Assembly: GCA_900317015.1 (NCBI GenBank) | Contig: ONFH01000200.1 | Span: forward strand, 1 to 25,458 | Direction: 5' to 3' | Length of the DNA stretch: 25,458 nt | From: an uncultured Erysipelotrichaceae bacterium | GTDB lineage: Bacteria > Bacillota_I > Bacilli_A > Erysipelotrichales > Coprobacillaceae | Translations under genes and position numbers: made by a program | The notes under the pieces: model-generated | Databases searched by the model: none | What the model was told of the DNA's origin: nothing | Seen by the model: only the letters and a program-made list of their open reading frames with translations | Part shown: one piece after another, positions 13,978 through 21,897 of the stretch | Layout: each line of letters starts with the position of its first letter | Position numbering within the stretch: the first letter of the stretch is position 1

Positions 13978-14035
13978 TTGCGAAATGCTTGTAAAGAGAA
14001 TAAAATAGTAACATAGTACGAAGAAGAGGTGTTCT
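13978..14035 (+). promoter_or_regulatory. promoter and RBS of NifX-like gene
   Basis: TTGCGA (13978-13983), 17-bp spacer, TAAAAT (14001-14006). AGAGGTG is about 6 bp before the ATG at 14037. Confidence 0.6.
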
Positions 14036-14036
14036 T

Positions 14037-14336
14037 ATGAAAATAGCGGTCAGTTATTTGAACAAAGAGGTCTACGAAGACTTCGGAACAGCACCGTCAT
14101 TTAAAATCTATGAGATTGATGAAGCGAAGGTCATTAAAAGCATCATCGTGGAGACACATGGTATTGAATATGGTGCCTTAGCCGTTCTGTTAGATAAATA
14201 CAAGATTGATTTAATCATGACAGGTACGATCACACCCGGTTCCAAGTCCGCATGTCATTCCAATAACATGGAAGTCATGACTGGCATGAATGGAAACGCC
14301 GATGAATGTATTGCCCAGTATTTAAGAGAAGGGTAG
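14037..14336 (+). CDS. NifX/NifB-domain protein (dinitrogenase iron-molybdenum cofactor family)
   Basis: 99 aa. It follows the family pattern: KIAVSYLNKEVYEDFGTAPSF at the start, EYGALAVLLDKYKIDLIMTG in the middle and GNADECIAQYLREG at the end. These small stand-alone domains bind metal clusters or cofactors in nitrogenase systems. In non-fixing anaerobes, as is likely here, their role is mostly unknown. The usual GGxGP loop reads GTITPGSKSACHS, so ligand binding may differ. It is followed 8 bp later by a flavin-fold gene and the two form an operon. Confidence 0.8.
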   Translation: MKIAVSYLNKEVYEDFGTAPSFKIYEIDEAKVIKSIIVETHGIEYGALAVLLDKYKIDLIMTGTITPGSKSACHSNNMEVMTGMNGNADECIAQYLREG

Positions 14337-14344
14337 GCAGTTAT

Positions 14345-14818
14345 ATGGAAATCGTAAATTATCAAATAGACGACTTGAATGAGATCTATCAGGTCTTAAA
14401 TGTATCGGAGATCTTATATTTAGCAGTCAATAGGGAAGGGTATCCGCATATGTATTCCGTGTTATTTGGAGTCGAGAAGCGTGATGGCCAGATCATCCTG
14501 TATTTCATGGATGATAAGAAGAATGAAAAGGAAAAAGCTCTTGAGAAAAATCCTCAGGTTGCAATTCGCACAGAAGTTGTTTATGAGTATTACGAGTATC
14601 CAGAAACCGCACTGAGCAGTTCTTATGAATGTGTCTATGGACATGGCACTTGCACACTTGCCAATAATGAATTCTCTCATGCGATGGATCTGATTCTTTT
14701 ACACTATGGCTTTGAAGGCTATTGGGTCGATCCCGTCGTTAGAGAAACAAAAAATATTTATAAAATCGTCTTAGACGAAGCAGCTGGTAAGAGACATGTA
14801 AAAACACCTCAAAAATAG
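14345..14818 (+). CDS. pyridoxamine 5'-phosphate oxidase-fold (FMN-binding) protein
   Basis: 157 aa from ATG 14345, with GAAGGG just upstream inside the end of the preceding gene; a longer frame (from 14306) without RBS is rejected. The sequence has the split-barrel pattern of small flavin reductase-like proteins: EILYLAVNREGYPHMYSVLFG, then IILYFMDDKKNEKEKALEKN and PQVAIRTEV, and a late GYWVDPVVRETKNIYKI segment. In Gram-positive anaerobes such proteins are often annotated as 5-nitroimidazole (Nim-like) or pyridoxamine oxidase family. The exact reaction cannot be assigned. Confidence 0.72.
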   Translation: MEIVNYQIDDLNEIYQVLNVSEILYLAVNREGYPHMYSVLFGVEKRDGQIILYFMDDKKNEKEKALEKNPQVAIRTEVVYEYYEYPETALSSSYECVYGHGTCTLANNEFSHAMDLILLHYGFEGYWVDPVVRETKNIYKIVLDEAAGKRHVKTPQK

Positions 14819-14830
14819 AGGTGTTTTTTT
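14801..14830. terminator. bidirectional terminator
   Basis: AAAACACCTC (14801-14810), loop AAAAATA, GAGGTGTTTT (14818-14827), then T's. It serves the flavin-fold gene and, in reverse, the converging CpXC gene. Confidence 0.82.
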
Positions 14831-16058
14831 AATTGGCCTGATTGAATAAGGAGAGATCATACTGATCAAGCAGCTTAATGAATTCATGATCGATCGGGAA
14901 GATCTCTAGGGAAAATGGATTGATCAGATAACCATCGACGGTAGTGATCTTCTGATGAATAAATTCAAAGAAGTTATCTTCGACGATCACATAGTGATCA
15001 TTGTAGAATTCCTTGATCTCACTTAATGAAGTGAAGATCGGAATAAAGGTCAATGCATCGACGTGATCGATCATCGTCTCCGGATAGAGCAGTCCATCTT
15101 TGACCATCATTGGAATATAGATCTGACATTCTCTAAGCAGTCTTAACAGGGAATCCAGATGCAAGATCGTTCTTGCCTCATAGATCGCCTTGAGCGTATC
15201 TTCCAGATGGCGCTGGACTCTGGCGATGCTTTGTGTTTCATAGGGAATGACACGTTCAATAAATGGTGTTTTATTTTGAACATCCTGCACGATCTCTCGT
15301 CTTAACGAGAGGACTGTCGCTTGTTTCGGCTCTCCTTTATAAGACACTTCACAAAGATCACCAACATTGATCAGCGTATGATGATCGATGGCATAGTCTT
15401 TAATATGTCCTTCAAATGTCACTTTGGCAATTAAAGTTCTGATTTTTAACTCCTGCAGGCGTCGCATATGACGGGCATCAACAATCGTATAGGTATCATA
15501 ATGTAAGGCGTGATTTAACAACGCGTTGTTTTCGTAATGAGAATAGAATGCTTCATTAAAGGCAAACGAGAGCGGATCATGATCTTTTGAAAGAACGACA
15601 AAGCGTTCTTCAAGAGTATAATCATAATAGACCACTGGATCCATAATATAAGGATAGCTCTGTTTGAAAGCCTGCATCAGTTCTTCTTTATATAATTCGA
15701 TCAGACGATCATCACGTCCATGATCGAAGATCTGGATTTTTTCCTTAAAGGCATTGAAGTCATCAACGTAGCGAACGACATAATCATTGAGCAGTCCTGT
15801 CTGTCCTTCAATATATAACATATGATCAAAGAACTGCTGGCTTTTTGAATAAATAAGAAAGAGCTTTTTCTCTGAATCGAAATATAAAAGACTGTGGGCA
15901 TGATAGAGGCGCTGATGACAGAGGGGACAGGTGATCCTAAAGATCTCCCCATTCATGACCAGCTGTTTTAGTGTCTGGTCTTTCGTGTTATTGATGACTG
16001 AAATCATGTCGGTGTTAAAGGTATGATGACAGTGATCACAAGTAATAGTTTCAATCAT
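14829..16058 (-). CDS. CpXC zinc-ribbon domain protein
   Basis: 409 aa from the ATG at 16058, chosen because GGGAG lies about 9 bp upstream. The ATG at 16067 would abut the binding site, and the frame further upstream (to 16121) runs into the promoter and terminator. Residues 1-120 match the CpXC domain: cysteine pairs C7/C10 (CDHC) and C44/C47 (CPLC) should hold a zinc ion, with LLYFDSEKKLFLIY after them. The remaining 290 residues are not recognised. They include a strand-rich part near 235-265 (TLIAKVTFEGHIKDYAI, KQATVLSL) and an acidic C-terminus. No function is known for the family. Confidence 0.75.
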   Translation of the reverse strand: MIETITCDHCHHTFNTDMISVINNTKDQTLKQLVMNGEIFRITCPLCHQRLYHAHSLLYFDSEKKLFLIYSKSQQFFDHMLYIEGQTGLLNDYVVRYVDDFNAFKEKIQIFDHGRDDRLIELYKEELMQAFKQSYPYIMDPVVYYDYTLEERFVVLSKDHDPLSFAFNEAFYSHYENNALLNHALHYDTYTIVDARHMRRLQELKIRTLIAKVTFEGHIKDYAIDHHTLINVGDLCEVSYKGEPKQATVLSLRREIVQDVQNKTPFIERVIPYETQSIARVQRHLEDTLKAIYEARTILHLDSLLRLLRECQIYIPMMVKDGLLYPETMIDHVDALTFIPIFTSLSEIKEFYNDHYVIVEDNFFEFIHQKITTVDGYLINPFSLEIFPIDHEFIKLLDQYDLSLFNQAN

Positions 16059-16080
16059 ACGACTCATCTCCCATAGCCCT

Positions 16081-16086
16081 ATTATA
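16081..16086 (-). promoter_or_regulatory. -10 box of the CpXC gene
   Basis: A perfect TATAAT on the minus strand. The 17-bp -35 position holds only TTTCAT. Confidence 0.5.
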
Positions 16087-16105
16087 CTCTTGATTGATTT
16101 CAAAT

Positions 16106-16135
16106 GAAAAAACATTTGCATATTTACGCAAATGT
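16106..16135 (-). terminator. terminator of the Ig-like membrane protein gene
   Basis: On the minus strand ACATTTGC, loop GTAAATAT, GCAAATGT (16135-16112), then TTTTTT. It begins one base after the stop codon. Confidence 0.8.
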
Positions 16136-16618
16136 CTATCCAATAATTAATAATTTTACTGTTTTCTTACGTTCCGTATGATGATTGTCGATGACTTTCA
16201 TCGTAATCGTTACTCTGCCAGGGGAAGTCATTTTGATCTTACCATGGTTATCGATCGATGCTTTTGAACGATCGGAAGAGATAAACGCTAATTTAGAGAT
16301 CTTAAGATCCTTATCTTTAGGCGTGATCTTATAATCTAACTGTTTTACTGTCCCAACTTTCGCCGTGATCGTGGACTGGGGAACGTTAATACTTTTAACG
16401 ACAGGTCCCGATTGCATGCAGGCAATCTGATAAACGACCGTCAGGAAGATAAACCAGGCTACAATGAGGGCCCCTCTAACATATTTATTTAATTTGCGAT
16501 TGAGATAAATGAGGGCAAAGGGTATTAAAGGAAATAATACGATTGCCGTGAAGATAAGTCCTTTGGAGATATGTCGATCTTCTAAGTCTTCTTCGAGTGC
16601 ATCGTTTGTCTCAGCCAT
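16136..16618 (-). CDS. membrane-anchored protein with Ig-like (BIG2-type) domain
   Basis: 160 aa. A charged N-terminus (1-18) is followed by two membrane segments, about 20-40 and 49-67, with the charged turn NRKLNKYVRG between them. The rest (about 73-160) is extracellular and resembles a bacterial Ig-like group 2 domain: VPQSTITAKVGTVKQLDYKI, then KAFI-type strands with SSDRSKASIDNHGKIKMTSP and GRVTITMKVID. BIG2 domains occur in surface adhesins and cell-wall proteins. The start ATG follows GAGGTGATTTT. An operator-like inverted repeat lies at its promoter. Confidence 0.75.
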   Translation of the reverse strand: MAETNDALEEDLEDRHISKGLIFTAIVLFPLIPFALIYLNRKLNKYVRGALIVAWFIFLTVVYQIACMQSGPVVKSINVPQSTITAKVGTVKQLDYKITPKDKDLKISKLAFISSDRSKASIDNHGKIKMTSPGRVTITMKVIDNHHTERKKTVKLLIIG

Positions 16619-16635
16619 AAAATCACCTCGTGCTT

Positions 16636-16660
16636 ATTATACAAGTGTCAAACACACTTG
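16636..16660 (-). promoter_or_regulatory. promoter of Ig-like gene with operator-like inverted repeat
   Basis: TATAAT on the minus strand (16641-16636) directly abuts the perfect inverted repeat CAAGTGT-CAAAC-ACACTTG (16642-16660), which fills the -35/-10 spacer. No good -35 is visible. A repressor or activator site is plausible. Confidence 0.45.
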
Positions 16661-16666
16661 AAAAGA

Positions 16667-16694
16667 AAAAAAGCACATCGAAATGTGCTTTTTT
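16667..16694 (-). terminator. rpsD terminator
   Basis: GCACAT (16673-16678), loop CGAA, ATGTGC (16683-16688), flanked by six A's and six T's. It is followed on the minus strand by TTTTTT. Confidence 0.85.
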
Positions 16695-16701
16695 AATGAA
16701 A

Positions 16702-17307
16702 TTAACCAAGACGGTTGTAGTATTCAACGATGAGCTGTTCGTTGATTTCCTGGTTTAATTCAGATCTTTCAGGTAATCTGACATATTTACCAGTTCTCTT
16801 ATCAGCATCAACTTCAACGAAGCCAGGAACAGCTGTAGCTGCTTCGATGGCATTCTTGATAATGTCTAACTGTAAAGATCTTTCCTTAACTGAAACAACA
16901 TCACCAGGTTTAACCTGTGCGGATGGGATATCAGTCTTCTTACCATTTAATAAGATATGACCATGGTTTACTAACTGACGAGCCTGACGACGAGTTGTAG
17001 CGAAGCCCATTCTGTAAACGATGTTATCTAATCTTGATTCAAGTAAGCATAAGAAGTTATAACCCTGTACACCTTCTAATTTCATGGCCTTGTTATAAGT
17101 GTTTCTGAACTGTTTTTCGTTTAAGCCATACATAGTTCTGACTTTCTGCTTTTCAGCTAACTGTAAACCATATTCAGTAGACTTATGTCTCTTCTGACCA
17201 TGCATACCTGGTGCATATGGTCTCTTGTTTAATTCCTTACCGTTTTCTAATACTGAGAAACCTAATCTTCTTGATTTCTTCCAAATTGGTCCCGTATAAC
17301 GTGACAT
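16702..17307 (-). CDS. rpsD: 30S ribosomal protein S4
   Basis: S4 binds 16S rRNA early in 30S assembly and is part of the mRNA entry site. At 201 aa it is standard. MSRYTGPIWKKSRRLGFSV and PYAPGMHGQKRHKSTEYGLQ match the N-terminal domain of the zinc-free (C-minus) form: no CxxC motif is present. The S4 RNA-binding domain begins near LLESRLDNIVYRMGFATTRR and includes ARQLVNHGHILLNGKK. The start follows AGGAGGAAAATGTA. It stands alone with a strong promoter and a structured leader, as in Bacillus, where S4 represses its own synthesis. Confidence 0.97.
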   Translation of the reverse strand: MSRYTGPIWKKSRRLGFSVLENGKELNKRPYAPGMHGQKRHKSTEYGLQLAEKQKVRTMYGLNEKQFRNTYNKAMKLEGVQGYNFLCLLESRLDNIVYRMGFATTRRQARQLVNHGHILLNGKKTDIPSAQVKPGDVVSVKERSLQLDIIKNAIEAATAVPGFVEVDADKRTGKYVRLPERSELNQEINEQLIVEYYNRLG

Positions 17308-17464
17308 TACATTTTCCTCCTAAATTTATTTTTTGCATAAATAAGAAGTTACATAGTTTATTATACGTATGTTACCATTAAGCATTTCTTTGCGGGAATA
17401 CTCTGCATCCTATCGGTGATAACGTGGATGTATAACTGCTATGTACCGCTATCATTTACTGCAA
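17308..17464 (-). promoter_or_regulatory. structured rpsD leader, probable S4 autoregulatory RNA
   Basis: About 157 nt of untranslated leader. On the minus strand it holds CATCC/GGATG (17430-17406) stacked on TATC/GATA, enclosed by a longer-range GCGG...CCCGC pairing. A perfect 8-bp hairpin GTAACATA / TATGTAAC (17375-17348) lies nearer the gene. Bacillus subtilis rpsD has an S4-binding leader of similar size and position; equivalence here is inferred from context and structure. Confidence 0.6.
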
Positions 17465-17470
17465 GTAGAA

Positions 17471-17498
17471 ATTATACTGAATCTTTTCTTTTTGTCAA
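17471..17498 (-). promoter_or_regulatory. rpsD promoter
   Basis: Minus strand TTGACA (17498-17493), 16-bp spacer, TATAAT (17476-17471): both boxes are consensus. Confidence 0.85.
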
Positions 17499-17596
17499 TG
17501 TTTTTGACGTATTTTTCATCTTTTCATCAGCTGAAATCGCCCGTATTTAGGCAAAGGGGAGAAAATGTAAAAGGTGTCGGGGCAAAGTGTTGTAAA

Positions 17597-17651
17597 TTGT
17601 AATGAAATTGCAAGGGCTTTATGATAGAATAATAGACTAGAAAGGGTGTCA
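17597..17651 (+). promoter_or_regulatory. ezrA promoter and RBS
   Basis: TTGTAA (17597-17602), 17-bp spacer, TATGAT (17620-17625). AAAGGGTG (17641-17648) precedes the ATG at 17654. Nothing else is seen between the rpsD promoter and this site. Confidence 0.6.
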
Positions 17652-17653
17652 CT

Positions 17654-19399
17654 ATGGAACAAGTTATCTATTACATTAATCAATTTATTACCCTTGTGGG
17701 CATAAGAAATCTAATCATTATTGGCATAATTCTTGTTTTATTGATTATTGCCATTATTATATATCGCTCGGTGCGTTTAAAAGTCTCACGCAGTGAGATC
17801 GTGGAAATCGAAAATCAAATCAACAGTATTAAGACGATGCCAATCCAGTATCGTTTAGGACGTGTCGCTTCGATTGCAAAAAATATGAAGGAAGTGGCCG
17901 TTCAGTATGATGAATTCAGTGCGCAATATAATAAACTGAATGACTTCATGCAAAATGAATTAGGCGTATTAGTCAATGAAGTCGATGAACAGCTCTTCTA
18001 TGGTAAGCTACATGGCGCTAAGAAGAAGCTCGCAAAACTTCATGTTATGGCTGATCGTTATGAAAAGGATTCTAAAGACTTATTAAAGAAGATCGAAAAG
18101 GTGACGGAAATCGAAAACGTTCAGCGTATTGAGATCATCCGTGTCAAAGAAAAATACAGAACTGTAACGAATCAGTATGATGCGATCCGAATTAAAGTGG
18201 AAAGCTTCGTACCAGAAGTTGATGAGATCTTTAAGAGCATCGATGAAGACTTCGTCAAGCTAGAAGGCATGATGAACAATCAGCTCTTTGATGATGCTAA
18301 GGCCTTTACAAGTCAGATCGAAGGTCGTGTTGATCGTTTATCTGAATGCTTGAAGGATCTTCCTTCTTATGTTTCCGTTGTGAAGACATTATTACCTAAT
18401 AAAGTGGATAAAGTCAGAAAACTGATCACCGACTTAGAAGAAGATACGTATGCACTTGAAGAATTAAATGCTTATGATCGTTATGATGAGATCGAAGAAG
18501 AACTTGAAGAAGCAACACAGTATGTCAAAGCAGTTCAGATCGAAGAAGCTGCCAGTAAGCTTGAAACGGTCACTGATCATATTGAATCACTTGCGGTTGA
18601 TCTTACAAAGGAAAAGGAATCTTATAAGAAGTTCAAGGAACAGTGGAACAAGCTCACAAGAGCTGTGGATAAGACCACGGAAGAATATGATGAATGTATT
18701 GAAGACTATGGTGTCTTAAAACAGAAGTTCGTCATTGATGAATCAAAGATCACTTTAATGTCTGATCATGAAAGCTACAAAGATCTTGAAGCTCAGTTTG
18801 AAGACTTAAAGACAAAGTTTGAATCTGGTGAGTTCGCTTATACCGATATGCTTGAAAGCGTTGAAGCTTTATTAGAAGCACTTAAAGCCCATCGTGAACA
18901 TATCATCAGCTTCATCAAGGAACGTGATGGTCTTTATAAGATCGATAAACGTGATCATGATGAATTAGAAAATATCAACATCGTCTTATTAGAGATCAAG
19001 TCAGAAATTAAAAACAATCATTTACCAATGATCAATAATTCTTATAAAGGTTACATTGCCGACTCTTATAAGAAGGCTAATGAGATCAGAGCCTTTGATG
19101 CGAAAAAGCCAGTGGAATTAGGTGAGCTTTCTAAACGTGTCGATGGTGCTCGTGATGTCATCTATAAATTGTATGATAATGTGCATAACTTAGTTGTGAC
19201 AGCACAGATGGTTGAAGAAGCCATCGTCTTTGGAAACCGTTATCGTTCTACTTACTTAGAAGTGAATACCGAATTAACAAAGGCCGAAGTCTTATTTAGA
19301 AATGGTGAATATACAAAAGCCTTAGCGGTTGCGGTGGATATGATTGAAAAGATCCAGCCTGGATCTTATGAAAAAATGATCAAAAAATCAGAAGCGTAA
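17654..19399 (+). CDS. ezrA: septation ring formation regulator EzrA
   Basis: EzrA is a membrane-anchored, spectrin-like protein that interacts with FtsZ, restricts Z-rings to midcell and links division to wall synthesis. 581 aa (usual about 560-575). The N-terminus is outside, with one membrane segment at about residues 17-38 (NLIIIGIILVLLIIAIIIY). Long coiled-coil spectrin-like repeats run to about 520. The C-terminal conserved patch is present as GNRYRSTYLEVNTELTKAE, corresponding to the QNR patch needed for midcell localisation in Bacillus. It has its own promoter and terminator. The position next to rpsD and upstream of cysteine desulfurase and thiI is conserved in Bacillota. Confidence 0.93.
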   Translation: MEQVIYYINQFITLVGIRNLIIIGIILVLLIIAIIIYRSVRLKVSRSEIVEIENQINSIKTMPIQYRLGRVASIAKNMKEVAVQYDEFSAQYNKLNDFMQNELGVLVNEVDEQLFYGKLHGAKKKLAKLHVMADRYEKDSKDLLKKIEKVTEIENVQRIEIIRVKEKYRTVTNQYDAIRIKVESFVPEVDEIFKSIDEDFVKLEGMMNNQLFDDAKAFTSQIEGRVDRLSECLKDLPSYVSVVKTLLPNKVDKVRKLITDLEEDTYALEELNAYDRYDEIEEELEEATQYVKAVQIEEAASKLETVTDHIESLAVDLTKEKESYKKFKEQWNKLTRAVDKTTEEYDECIEDYGVLKQKFVIDESKITLMSDHESYKDLEAQFEDLKTKFESGEFAYTDMLESVEALLEALKAHREHIISFIKERDGLYKIDKRDHDELENINIVLLEIKSEIKNNHLPMINNSYKGYIADSYKKANEIRAFDAKKPVELGELSKRVDGARDVIYKLYDNVHNLVVTAQMVEEAIVFGNRYRSTYLEVNTELTKAEVLFRNGEYTKALAVAVDMIEKIQPGSYEKMIKKSEA

Positions 19400-19425
19400 A
19401 GAGACCAATTTCCAGGTCTCTTTTT
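19399..19425 (+). terminator. ezrA terminator
   Basis: AAGAGACC (19399-19406), loop AATTTCCA, GGTCTCTT (19415-19422), T-run. Confidence 0.82.
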
Positions 19426-19426
19426 C

Positions 19427-19470
19427 TTGTAAGAAAGAAGAAATAGTGTAGAATAGTCTTACTAGGAGGG
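19427..19470 (+). promoter_or_regulatory. promoter and RBS of the cysteine desulfurase-thiI operon
   Basis: TTGTAA (19427-19432), 16-bp spacer, TAGAAT (19449-19454). TAGGAGGGAAAAT precedes the ATG at 19476. Confidence 0.65.
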
Positions 19471-19475
19471 AAAAT

Positions 19476-20612
19476 ATGATTTACTTAGATTATACGGCGA
19501 CAACTCCGCTATCATCTGAAATTAGAAAAACCTATGAAAAACTTTTAGAGAAGTATTTCGCCAATAGTGATAGTGCCTATTCTTTAGGCTATGAAGTGTC
19601 ACAGATGCAGGAAGCATCTCGTGAACATATTGCAAAATTATTAGATGTCAGACCGGATGAACTGATCTTTACATCATGTGCCAGCGAAGCCAATAACTTA
19701 GCCATCAAAGGGACATGTTTCCAATACCAGAATAGAGGAAAGCATATTATTACCACAGCTTTCGAACACTCTTCTATCAATAATACATTCAAGCAGTTAG
19801 CTGAAGTCTTTGGCTTTGATGTCGACTATATCGGCGTTGATCAAGAAGGTCATTTAAAGCTTGATGAATTAAAAGATAAGATCCGTGAGGATACGATCTT
19901 AGTTTCCACAATGTATGTCAATAATGAAGTTGGGACTGTCAATCCGATCAAGGAGATCTCAAAGATCATTCATGAAGCCAATCCTAAGACAAAATATCAT
20001 GTGGACTGTGTCCAGGCTTTAGGAAAGCTGCCAATCGATCTATCGTATTGTGATCTAGCAACATTTTCAGCGCATAAGATCTTTGGCTTAAAGGGAAGCG
20101 GTCTTCTTTATAAGAAGCATAATACGACATTGGTTCCTCTGATCTGTGGTGGTCAGCAGGAGATGGGCCTAAGAGGCGGCACAAGCAATGCGGCGACAAA
20201 TATCGTCCTGGCGAAAACCATGCGCTTAGCCTTAGAAAAGAGACAGGAACATTATGACTATGTGAAGTCTTTAAATGACTATTTAAGAAGTGAAGTGAAA
20301 AAGAGAGAAGGGTTAGTCATCAATTCACCAGATGATGCATCGCCATTCATTTTAAATATCTCAGCACCGCACTATAAACCAGAAGTCATCGTTCATGATC
20401 TTGAAAGTCATGAAATCTACTTAAGTACACGCAGTGCCTGTACATCTAAGAAAACAGAAATTTCTCATTCCTTAGCCGCCATGCATCTTGATGATGAGGT
20501 TGCTAGAAGTGCATTACGTATATCATTAGCACATTTAACGACGAAAGATGATATTGATACATTCTTAAAAGCCTTAGATGAGGCTTTGCAACATTTAAAG
20601 AAACAGAGGTAA
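19476..20612 (+). CDS. cysteine desulfurase (NifS/IscS family), partner of ThiI
   Basis: A PLP enzyme that removes sulfur from cysteine and holds it as a persulfide for transfer. 378 aa. MIYLDYTATTPLS is the typical start. TSCASEANNLAIKG, HVDCVQALGK and the PLP-binding lysine K201 in SAHKIFGLKGSG follow. The persulfide cysteine is C322 in STRSACTSKK. It lies 3 bp upstream of thiI, so by analogy with Bacillus NifZ it supplies sulfur for 4-thiouridine at U8 of tRNA. No IscU or SUF genes are adjacent, which supports a dedicated role. Confidence 0.92.
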   Translation: MIYLDYTATTPLSSEIRKTYEKLLEKYFANSDSAYSLGYEVSQMQEASREHIAKLLDVRPDELIFTSCASEANNLAIKGTCFQYQNRGKHIITTAFEHSSINNTFKQLAEVFGFDVDYIGVDQEGHLKLDELKDKIREDTILVSTMYVNNEVGTVNPIKEISKIIHEANPKTKYHVDCVQALGKLPIDLSYCDLATFSAHKIFGLKGSGLLYKKHNTTLVPLICGGQQEMGLRGGTSNAATNIVLAKTMRLALEKRQEHYDYVKSLNDYLRSEVKKREGLVINSPDDASPFILNISAPHYKPEVIVHDLESHEIYLSTRSACTSKKTEISHSLAAMHLDDEVARSALRISLAHLTTKDDIDTFLKALDEALQHLKKQR

Positions 20613-20615
20613 TTT

Positions 20616-21818
20616 ATGGACGCAAATCATATTATTGTACGCTTTGGCGAATTAACGACAAAAGGTCGTAACCGCAAAGCCTTCACAAGAAAACTTCTTA
20701 AAAATACAAAAGAGATCTTAAAAGGATTCCCTAAGCTTCAGTATGAACTGACTTATGATCATATCTTTATTTTATTAAATGGGGAAGATCCTAAAGCTGT
20801 ATCTGAAAAGTTAAAGACCGTCTTCGGGATCCATTCCTTCTCCATCTGTTATAAAGTCGAAGCTGATTTAGAGCAGGTCAAAGAAGTGGCAGCCGAGATC
20901 ATTAATAAAGATCCAGGCTTAACATTTAAGATTGAAACCAAACGTAATGATAAGTCATTCCCAATGACTTCACTAGAAATGAATAAAGCCATTGCTGGTT
21001 ATGTCTTCCATCATACGGATAAAGACTTAAAAGTCGATGTACATAATCCAGAGATCAGAGTCAAAGTGGAGTATCGTAAAGACTATGCTTATGTCATGGA
21101 TAATGTCATCATGGGTGCTGGCGGTTATCCTGTCGGGATCGGTGGAAAAGCCTTAATGATGTTATCAGGAGGAATTGATTCGCCAGTGGCTTCATGGTTG
21201 ATGATGAAGCGTGGTATCGATCTTGAAATGATCCATTATGCTTCACCACCTTATACAAATGACTTAGCGCGTGAAAAAGTCTTAGACTTAGTCAATGTCT
21301 TAAAAGATTATACGCATGGCAAGATCGTTGTTCACATTATTCCATTTACGAAATTGCAGTTATCTGTTTATGATCATTGTGATGAATCTTATGCGATGAC
21401 AGTTATGCGTCGTATGATGTATCGTATTGCCGAAGGGGTTGCCAAAAAACGTGACTGTAAAGCCATCGTCAATGGGGAATCTATTGGGCAGGTTGCCAGT
21501 CAGACATTAGATTCTATGAATACGATCAATCAGGTCATTACGACACCAGTTATTCGACCAGTGGCTTGCTTAGATAAGCTTGAAATCATCAACATTGCAG
21601 AAAAGATCGGGACCTATGATATTTCCATTCGTCCTTATGAAGACTGCTGTACGATCTTCACACCACATAACCCAGCGACAAAACCAAAGGCCTATAAATG
21701 TGAAGCTTTTGAAAGTGAATGGGACTTTGCCTCTGAAGTTGAGGAATGTATTGAAAATGATGAGATCGTCGTGATTGATGAACACTATAAGAATGATGAT
21801 GAATTAGACTTATTCTAG
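20616..21818 (+). CDS. thiI: tRNA 4-thiouridine synthetase ThiI
   Basis: ThiI adenylates U8 of tRNA and replaces its oxygen with sulfur, giving s4U, a near-UV sensor; in some bacteria it also serves thiamine synthesis. At 400 aa it lacks the C-terminal rhodanese domain of the enterobacterial protein, as is usual in Gram-positives. It has an N-terminal ferredoxin-like part (IIVRFGELTTKGRNRKAF) and a THUMP domain (about 60-165). The adenylation domain has the PP-loop SGGIDSP (184-190). The C-terminal YEDCCTIFTPHNPATKP, including the vicinal cysteines, is present. It overlaps functionally and nearly physically with the upstream cysteine desulfurase. Confidence 0.95.
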   Translation: MDANHIIVRFGELTTKGRNRKAFTRKLLKNTKEILKGFPKLQYELTYDHIFILLNGEDPKAVSEKLKTVFGIHSFSICYKVEADLEQVKEVAAEIINKDPGLTFKIETKRNDKSFPMTSLEMNKAIAGYVFHHTDKDLKVDVHNPEIRVKVEYRKDYAYVMDNVIMGAGGYPVGIGGKALMMLSGGIDSPVASWLMMKRGIDLEMIHYASPPYTNDLAREKVLDLVNVLKDYTHGKIVVHIIPFTKLQLSVYDHCDESYAMTVMRRMMYRIAEGVAKKRDCKAIVNGESIGQVASQTLDSMNTINQVITTPVIRPVACLDKLEIINIAEKIGTYDISIRPYEDCCTIFTPHNPATKPKAYKCEAFESEWDFASEVEECIENDEIVVIDEHYKNDDELDLF

Positions 21819-21825
21819 TAGAGGA

Positions 21826-21847
21826 GATCGCCTGCGGGCGGTCTTTT
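21826..21847 (+). terminator. thiI terminator
   Basis: GATCGCC / GGCGGTC around a TGC loop (one G-U pair), followed by TTTTT. Confidence 0.78.
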
Positions 21848-21862
21848 TCGTTCAGAATTTTC

Positions 21863-21891
21863 TTGACGTAAGATGTGATAAGGTGTATTTT
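21863..21891 (+). promoter_or_regulatory. promoter of the 21.9-kb RNA candidate
   Basis: TTGACG (21863-21868), 17-bp spacer, TATTTT (21886-21891). Confidence 0.5.
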
Positions 21892-21897
21892 GAAATA

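Noticed and set aside
14306..14344. Longer start for the flavin-fold protein
   Set aside because: It overlaps the preceding gene without a ribosome binding site and adds a cysteine/arginine-rich leader unlike the family.
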